A stretch of DNA of 34,972 nt. Source: Clostridia bacterium. Lineage in GTDB: Bacteria; Bacillota; Clostridia; Oscillospirales; Acutalibacteraceae. A program made the translations under genes and the position numbers. The stretch lies in NCBI GenBank assembly GCA_017442225.1, contig JAFSAR010000011.1, positions 1 to 34,972 on the forward strand. Direction: 5' to 3'. Below the pieces are notes generated by a model. The model saw nothing but the letters and a program-made list of their open reading frames with translations, was not told where the DNA came from and did not search any database. Positions 30,748 through 34,972 of the stretch are shown piece by piece (the first letter of the stretch is position 1; the number at the start of each line of letters is the position of its first letter).

Positions 30748-33639
30748 TTATTCGTATTCTTCAATTTTACGTTCAATTTCTCGGTCAGCAACCTTAGCCC
30801 ATTTTGTAACCGCGTCTTTAACCTTTGAACCGTCTTCAATTACAGTCCAATAAGCCTGGTCAATAGCACGCGTTACGTCGTAAGAGCCAGGCACCTCACC
30901 AACTTCGGTAACCTGTTCCCACTGCTTGTTAAGCACTACAAGGTCGTCCTTATCCCAAGCAAGCGAGTTAAATGCCTCGACGTTAGATACTGCGGTACGT
31001 CCAATCATACCAAGCAACGACTGCAGGTTGTTGTTGTATCTTGTCTGGGTTTCGGCAGAGGTCCACCATTTAAGGAATTCCCACGCCAACTCTTTTTTAT
31101 CTGACTTTTTAATAATCGCACAACCTGTACCCGAGCCTGCAACAGATCGGTTCATTGTGCCGTCCTCAGCCTCTGTGCCCGGTACCATAGCGATGCTCCA
31201 TCTGCCGCGGATTTCGGGTGCGGTAGCATAGAACGACATATATGTGGTATAAGGAGCAATACCAAGCGGCATTACACCTACACGCAAACGGTTGTAGAAA
31301 TCTGCTTCTTTATAGAAATCGTATTCGAGATAGAAATCAGTCCACTGCTCAAATACATCCAATGCCTTTTTGCTTGTAATGGCGGTAGCATTACCCTCTT
31401 CGTTATAGATAGAAAGACCGTTCTGCCACATAAGCGTAGGATAAATATGTAGGTTACCAATACCCTGATTTACGGTAGTTGATGTAGTAATCTGGGTAAA
31501 CGGCACATAAACGCTCATGTTGTTGCGCTGAATAATTGTAGCGCAATATAAGAACTCATCCCAAGTCTGAGGCACCTCAAGACCCAATTCCTCAAGAACG
31601 TCATTACGGTAGAACATCAGCATAAAGTTCTGTGTATCAGGTAACGCATAGGTCGCACCGTTGTACGAGTACGGCACCGCTGCGCCATCCTGAAAACGCT
31701 CGAGCGTTTCATCAAAATCATCAAACTGAGTAAGATCTGCCAACGCTCCTCGGATACCAAGGTTTACAGGCTCGGTACGCGCCATTTGAAGTGACATATC
31801 GGGATAATTGCCCGCGAGTATACCATTAATAAGCGAAGCGTTAACGATTTCTACCTGAACGTTAATGCCCTTTTCGGGTGTAAACGAATCCTGAATAAGC
31901 GAGTTAAGAGCCGCTGCCTGATCCTGACCCCAGTTAACCCAAAGGCGAATTGTATCTTCACTTTCGGCATCGGCATTTGTAAGAGAATAATCATTTGTAA
32001 AGGATGAAATCAAACGAACAGTATCGTAAGCTAACTGTTCAAAGAAATTAGCATCGTTGTCGATGTAATCATTGCCTGCGGGTACTATCTGAATCTGGTC
32101 GATAGCAAGAGGCATTCTAATCATGTCGTAAAGCCATGAACCAATAGATGTATAGTTTGTATAATAATCTTTTAAATATTGCTGCGCAATGTGAGGAGCC
32201 TTGAGCATATTTTTCAATACGCGGTTCATATTCTTCATTGCAGAAACTGCCTGTGAAGCCTGACCCGATTCTCCGGTCATTTTATCAGTAAGAACAGTTA
32301 AACGATTACTACAATCTGTAAGAGTATCCAAAAATCCAGGGATTTGCTTGTCAAGATCATAGTGACGGCTCACATCGGGCTCTTCACTTGTAATCATAAC
32401 AACCTTGATGTACTCGTCACCAAGTATATCTACAATCTTATCAAGTTCATAGAAATACTCCGACATATTGCCAACGGTTACTTCCATCGAAATGGTATGC
32501 GGACCTTCCTCAAGGTATATATAATACGGATTTACAACCTTGCCCTTTTCATCTTTTTCAGCAAAGGTGTAATACTCCCAATTGGTACCGTAGGGGAACT
32601 TGAGCGACTTTGCCTCTTCGAACGGGGTCTCCCCGTCAATCTTAAGCCAGCGCCAACTTTCACCGTTTACAAGATCGCTTTGCTTATAACGCATATTTAT
32701 GTAATAGTAACCCGATTTTTCAACGTCAAAGTTCCACTCAATTCTTGAACCCGAACTCTGCCATGACGTACCACCGATAAAATTTATCTTGGTAAGATAA
32801 TTATGGCTAGGGGTCATACCTGCATCACTGTTGTTTGATTTTGAAATAATTGAGTTAGAGGTTTTAACGTCGGCATCTTCACCCTCAATGGTGATAACAT
32901 CTGTATCTAAATCTTTAATGTCATAAGAAGCCGATACCTTTTCATAGCTTCCAATCTGTTCGGGAGCAGCGAAAACAATATCGTGTATTACAATGCTCTG
33001 TTCGGGATTTGAAATTGTAAAGGTATGAGTACCTGCAGTCAAAGCAAACTCAAACGGACCTACCGTTGCACCCTCACTGTCGTATATGAGGGTTGTAACA
33101 ACGCCGTCAATTTCAACCTGTTCCTGCGCATATTCATTGCCCTGAGCGTCCTGACGCGGTTTTTCTTCGGCATTTTCCCATAATCTCGAAAGTTGAATGT
33201 TTTCAGCCTCATCAAATGGGCATTTGCCATCAATCAGAATAACGAATTCGGGGTTGATACCGCTATTTCCCGGCTCCCATGAGATTTTAAGATTATATAT
33301 GGCTGTCTGCGCCACGTCAAAGGTCCAGGTAACATTTCCCTCACCTGTAGACCAATTAAGCGCATTTTCGTTGACGGTCACATCCGCGCCGTCTGCTGCA
33401 TACGCAGTAACAGGGAGTTCTATATCCGCCGTTGCCTTATCGGTAACGCCGTGCGCGGCTGTGTACTGTGCATAGTCTATAAGTCCAGAATCGGCGCTTA
33501 CAACCGATTCCGCATCAGTAGTAGCGACTGTGCTGTCAGCCGTGTCTGCATACGCAGTGGTTATTTGCAAGGAAATTCCTGAAAATAAAATAGATACCGC
33601 CAAAATTACTGACAGGTATCTTACAATTTTCTTGCTCAT
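30748..33639 (-). CDS. Solute-binding protein with two N-terminal CBM-like modules
   Basis: This 963-residue secreted protein heads the operon. It has a signal peptide (SGISLQITTAYA; no lipobox cysteine). Two related beta-sandwich modules follow (about 85-225 and 250-400), each with a WxFDV strand, a KIDGETPF- or LIDGKCPF-like turn and a LTAGTHTF- or LEEGPHTI-like strand, as in CBM6/35-type carbohydrate-binding domains. A helical linker (about 410-550) leads to a family 1 SBP domain (about 560-960; LWVNWGQDQAAAL, LPDTQNFMLMFYRND, GSGTGCAIIKKSDKKELAWEF). The ATG at 33639 is used because the one at 33648 is part of the AAAGGATG ribosome binding site. At nearly 1000 residues it is twice the normal SBP size. 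How it is retained at the cell surface is not evident. Confidence 0.88.
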   Translation of the reverse strand: MSKKIVRYLSVILAVSILFSGISLQITTAYADTADSTVATTDAESVVSADSGLIDYAQYTAAHGVTDKATADIELPVTAYAADGADVTVNENALNWSTGEGNVTWTFDVAQTAIYNLKISWEPGNSGINPEFVILIDGKCPFDEAENIQLSRLWENAEEKPRQDAQGNEYAQEQVEIDGVVTTLIYDSEGATVGPFEFALTAGTHTFTISNPEQSIVIHDIVFAAPEQIGSYEKVSASYDIKDLDTDVITIEGEDADVKTSNSIISKSNNSDAGMTPSHNYLTKINFIGGTSWQSSGSRIEWNFDVEKSGYYYINMRYKQSDLVNGESWRWLKIDGETPFEEAKSLKFPYGTNWEYYTFAEKDEKGKVVNPYYIYLEEGPHTISMEVTVGNMSEYFYELDKIVDILGDEYIKVVMITSEEPDVSRHYDLDKQIPGFLDTLTDCSNRLTVLTDKMTGESGQASQAVSAMKNMNRVLKNMLKAPHIAQQYLKDYYTNYTSIGSWLYDMIRMPLAIDQIQIVPAGNDYIDNDANFFEQLAYDTVRLISSFTNDYSLTNADAESEDTIRLWVNWGQDQAAALNSLIQDSFTPEKGINVQVEIVNASLINGILAGNYPDMSLQMARTEPVNLGIRGALADLTQFDDFDETLERFQDGAAVPYSYNGATYALPDTQNFMLMFYRNDVLEELGLEVPQTWDEFLYCATIIQRNNMSVYVPFTQITTSTTVNQGIGNLHIYPTLMWQNGLSIYNEEGNATAITSKKALDVFEQWTDFYLEYDFYKEADFYNRLRVGVMPLGIAPYTTYMSFYATAPEIRGRWSIAMVPGTEAEDGTMNRSVAGSGTGCAIIKKSDKKELAWEFLKWWTSAETQTRYNNNLQSLLGMIGRTAVSNVEAFNSLAWDKDDLVVLNKQWEQVTEVGEVPGSYDVTRAIDQAYWTVIEDGSKVKDAVTKWAKVADREIERKIEEYE

Positions 33640-33788
33640 AACATTCATCCTTTCTCAATAAAAATTTTATAATTTTTCTGAAACAACCCGAACATTTTGC
33701 TCTAAAAAAGCCAAAAAACTGCGGTCCTTTCAAAAATCATTTTATGCTTTGGGCAAAATAACCCACAATTGCATATAAATGTGATTAT

Positions 33789-33817
33789 ATTATACAGTAA
33801 TTTGTGCACTTTGTCAA
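33789..33817 (-). promoter_or_regulatory. Full-consensus promoter of the polysaccharide transport operon
   Basis: On the minus strand TTGACA (33812-33817) and TATAAT (33789-33794) are perfect and 17 bp apart. The spacer contains the palindrome GTGCAC (33804-33809). The predicted start is near 33782. Confidence 0.87.
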
Positions 33818-33833
33818 TAAAATATATATATAT

Positions 33834-33854
33834 TTTGCACATAAAAATTGCAAA
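33834..33854. promoter_or_regulatory. Candidate regulator site upstream of the transport operon promoter
   Basis: TTTGCA (33834-33839) and TGCAAA (33849-33854) form a perfect inverted repeat with 9 bp between; overlapping GCACA (33837) and TTGTGC (to 33862) half-sites give a second symmetry. The centre is about 62 bp before the predicted start, a typical activator position. Confidence 0.45.
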
Positions 33855-33972
33855 TTTTGTGCTATTTCAAATAAAAAAGCATTTCATTTGTTTAATTTTG
33901 TATCGAAAAACTGAATAATTTGTACAAAAAGCAAAAAGTATGATGAAAATTTGCATAAATTTATAAAAAGAA

Positions 33973-34002
33973 AAAGCCTAAGGCTTTAAAACCTTAGGCT
34001 TT
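33973..34002 (-). terminator. Terminator of the tuf gene
   Basis: AAAGCCTAAGG (33973-33983) and CCTTAGGCTTT (33992-34002) form a perfect 11-bp stem with an 8-nt loop, followed on the minus strand by a U-rich tail. Confidence 0.92.
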
Positions 34003-34027
34003 ACAACAAGTTTTGTTAAAGATTAAA

Positions 34028-34972
34028 TTATTCGTTAATCTTTGTAACAACGCCTGAACCAACGGTACGGCCGCCTTCACGGATAGCGAAGCGGAGACCT
34101 TCTTCAATAGCGATAGGAGTGATGAGCTCAACGTCCATCTCTACATTATCACCAGGCATGCACATTTCTGTGCCTGCGGGAAGAGATACAACACCTGTAA
34201 CGTCAGTTGTTCTGAAATAGAACTGAGGACGATAGTTGTTGAAGAAAGGAGTATGACGACCGCCTTCTTCTTTGTTCAAAACGTAAACCTGACCATGGAA
34301 TTTGGTGTGGGGGTTAATTGAGCCGGGTTTGCAAAGAACCTGACCACGCTCAACTTCGTCACGACCTACGCCACGGAGAAGTGCGCCAACGTTGTCGCCA
34401 GCTTCACAGTAATCAAGAGTCTTACGGAACATTTCCATTGAAGTAACAACTGTCTTAGCGCGTTCTTCGGTAAGACCGATGATTTCAACTTCGTCACCTG
34501 CGTTAAGCTGACCACGCTCAACACGACCTGTAACAACGGTACCACGACCAGAAATGGTCATAACGTCCTCAACAGGCATAAGGAAAGGCATATCAGCCTT
34601 ACGGTCAGGAGTAGGAATATAGCTGTCAACAGCATCCATAAGCTCAGCGATAGGAGCATAGACAGGATCTGAAGGATCAGTAGAAGCTGAATCGAGAGCC
34701 TGGAAAGCAGAACCCTTGATGATAGGAGTATCATCGCCGGGGAATTCATACTTGTCAAGAGTCTCACGGATTTCCATCTCAACGAGTTCGAGAAGCTCTT
34801 CATCGTCAACAAGGTCAGTCTTGTTCATGAATACAACGATGTAAGGAACGCCAACCTGACGAGCAAGAAGAAGGTGTTCTTTGGTCTGAGCCATAGGACC
34901 ATCAGTAGAAGCGATAACACGGATAGCGCCGTCCATCTGAGCAGCACCGGTGCTCATGTTCTTAACATAGTC
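34028..34972 (-). CDS. tuf: Elongation factor Tu (3' part, cut by the window edge)
   Basis: EF-Tu carries aminoacyl-tRNA to the ribosome as a GTP complex. The frame is open to the window end and begins in the G3 region (DYVKN, then [12 protein letters not shown]), so the P-loop GHVDHGKT lies outside. Visible are the G4 motif NKTD, the G5-like GSAFQAL, domain 2 ([17 protein letters not shown]) and domain 3 ([24 protein letters not shown]), with a normal C-terminus (GVVTKINE). Met within DYVKNM is not the true start. Position 1 of STGAAQ is Ser where most EF-Tu have Ile, and VIASTDG replaces the common VVSAADG. The gene normally ends a ribosomal protein operon (str), which would lie further right. 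Confidence 0.97.
   Translation of the reverse strand, partial: DYVKNMSTGAAQMDGAIRVIASTDGPMAQTKEHLLLARQVGVPYIVVFMNKTDLVDDEELLELVEMEIRETLDKYEFPGDDTPIIKGSAFQALDSASTDPSDPVYAPIAELMDAVDSYIPTPDRKADMPFLMPVEDVMTISGRGTVVTGRVERGQLNAGDEVEIIGLTEERAKTVVTSMEMFRKTLDYCEAGDNVGALLRGVGRDEVERGQVLCKPGSINPHTKFHGQVYVLNKEEGGRHTPFFNNYRPQFYFRTTDVTGVVSLPAGTEMCMPGDNVEMDVELITPIAIEEGLRFAIREGGRTVGSGVVTKINE

Larger units (their letters stand above)
33649..34027. other. Intergenic region upstream of the transport operon
   Basis: No gene is seen in these 379 bases. They contain the tuf terminator (33973-34002), a very AT-rich block, a candidate activator site (33834-33854), the transport operon promoter (33789-33817) and a leader of about 140 nt with a weak GGG/CCC hairpin near 33748-33765. 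Confidence 0.8.

Noticed and set aside
32344..32748. 134-residue plus-strand frame opposite the large SBP gene
   Set aside because: It has no ribosome binding site and no family features, and lies fully antisense to conserved CBM-like coding sequence.
33536..33733. Possible 65-residue minus-strand gene at the start of the large SBP gene
   Set aside because: It begins with TTG, lies out of frame over the signal peptide of a strongly supported gene, and has no family resemblance.
33702..33740. 12-codon leader peptide (MIFERTAVFWLF) upstream of the large SBP
   Set aside because: No ribosome binding site precedes it, no codon run suggests attenuation, and no terminator-antiterminator pair follows.
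33818..33960. AT-rich stretch as a replication origin or attachment site
   Set aside because: There are no DnaA-box clusters, no iterons and no integrase nearby; AT-richness fits a promoter upstream region.
1..34972. tRNA, rRNA, CRISPR array, insertion sequence or prophage genes
   Set aside because: Reading the intergenic parts by eye showed no cloverleaf-like sequence, no regularly spaced repeats, and no transposase, integrase or phage motifs.

Overview
The window reads as chromosomal DNA of a low-to-moderate GC, endospore-forming Clostridia member, most likely of the Oscillospiraceae/Ruminococcaceae group. The reasons are a Firmicutes gene order (site-2 protease, scpA, scpB, DUF2953, GerW, D-Ala-D-Ala carboxypeptidase, pseudouridine synthase), a sporulation gene (GerW/YtfJ), strong AGGAGG-type ribosome binding sites, and a Re-type citrate synthase. 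Almost everything is on the minus strand; the only convincing plus-strand gene is one glycosyltransferase.

Region 1 (1-5.4 kb) is a tight housekeeping/sporulation operon read right to left: M50 protease, ScpA, ScpB, DUF2953 protein, GerW, DacF-type carboxypeptidase, RsuA/RluB pseudouridine synthase and a small GNAT-like protein. Several genes share 4-nt stop/start overlaps. A divergent family 2 glycosyltransferase (5.4-6.9 kb) ends at a bidirectional terminator.

Region 2 (6.9-12.1 kb) is a compact operon for the oxidative branch of the TCA cycle: Re-citrate synthase, GntR/FCD regulator, aconitase, isocitrate dehydrogenase. It would supply 2-oxoglutarate for glutamate synthesis. Its promoter has consensus -35 and -10 boxes at 17 bp, and a GTATACA-type palindrome covers the -10 box. 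This is very probably the operator of the embedded GntR protein. A class B PBP-like gene lies upstream (12.1-13.7 kb), followed by a MITE/REP-like repeat block (13.7-14.0 kb).

Region 3 (14.0-33.8 kb) is a roughly 20-kb polysaccharide-acquisition locus of Gram-positive type. Its first operon encodes a 966-aa substrate-binding protein with two N-terminal beta-sandwich modules, two permeases, a secreted beta-propeller/TPR/Yip1 membrane protein, a DUF5696 lipoprotein and two more permeases. A separately promoted lipoprotein SBP follows. A third unit encodes a 1433-aa surface protein and a GH16 lipoprotein with a laminarinase-type ExDxxE active site. Three consensus or near-consensus promoters and four clear terminators divide the locus. 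No ABC ATPase and no dedicated regulator are present, so a shared ATPase encoded elsewhere is assumed. The propeller-Yip1 and DUF5696 proteins, set between two permease pairs, are the least understood part and the best candidate for a new system.

Region 4 (34.0 kb to the end) is the 3' part of the elongation factor Tu gene, cut by the window edge. I saw no tRNA, rRNA, CRISPR array, insertion sequence or prophage gene.
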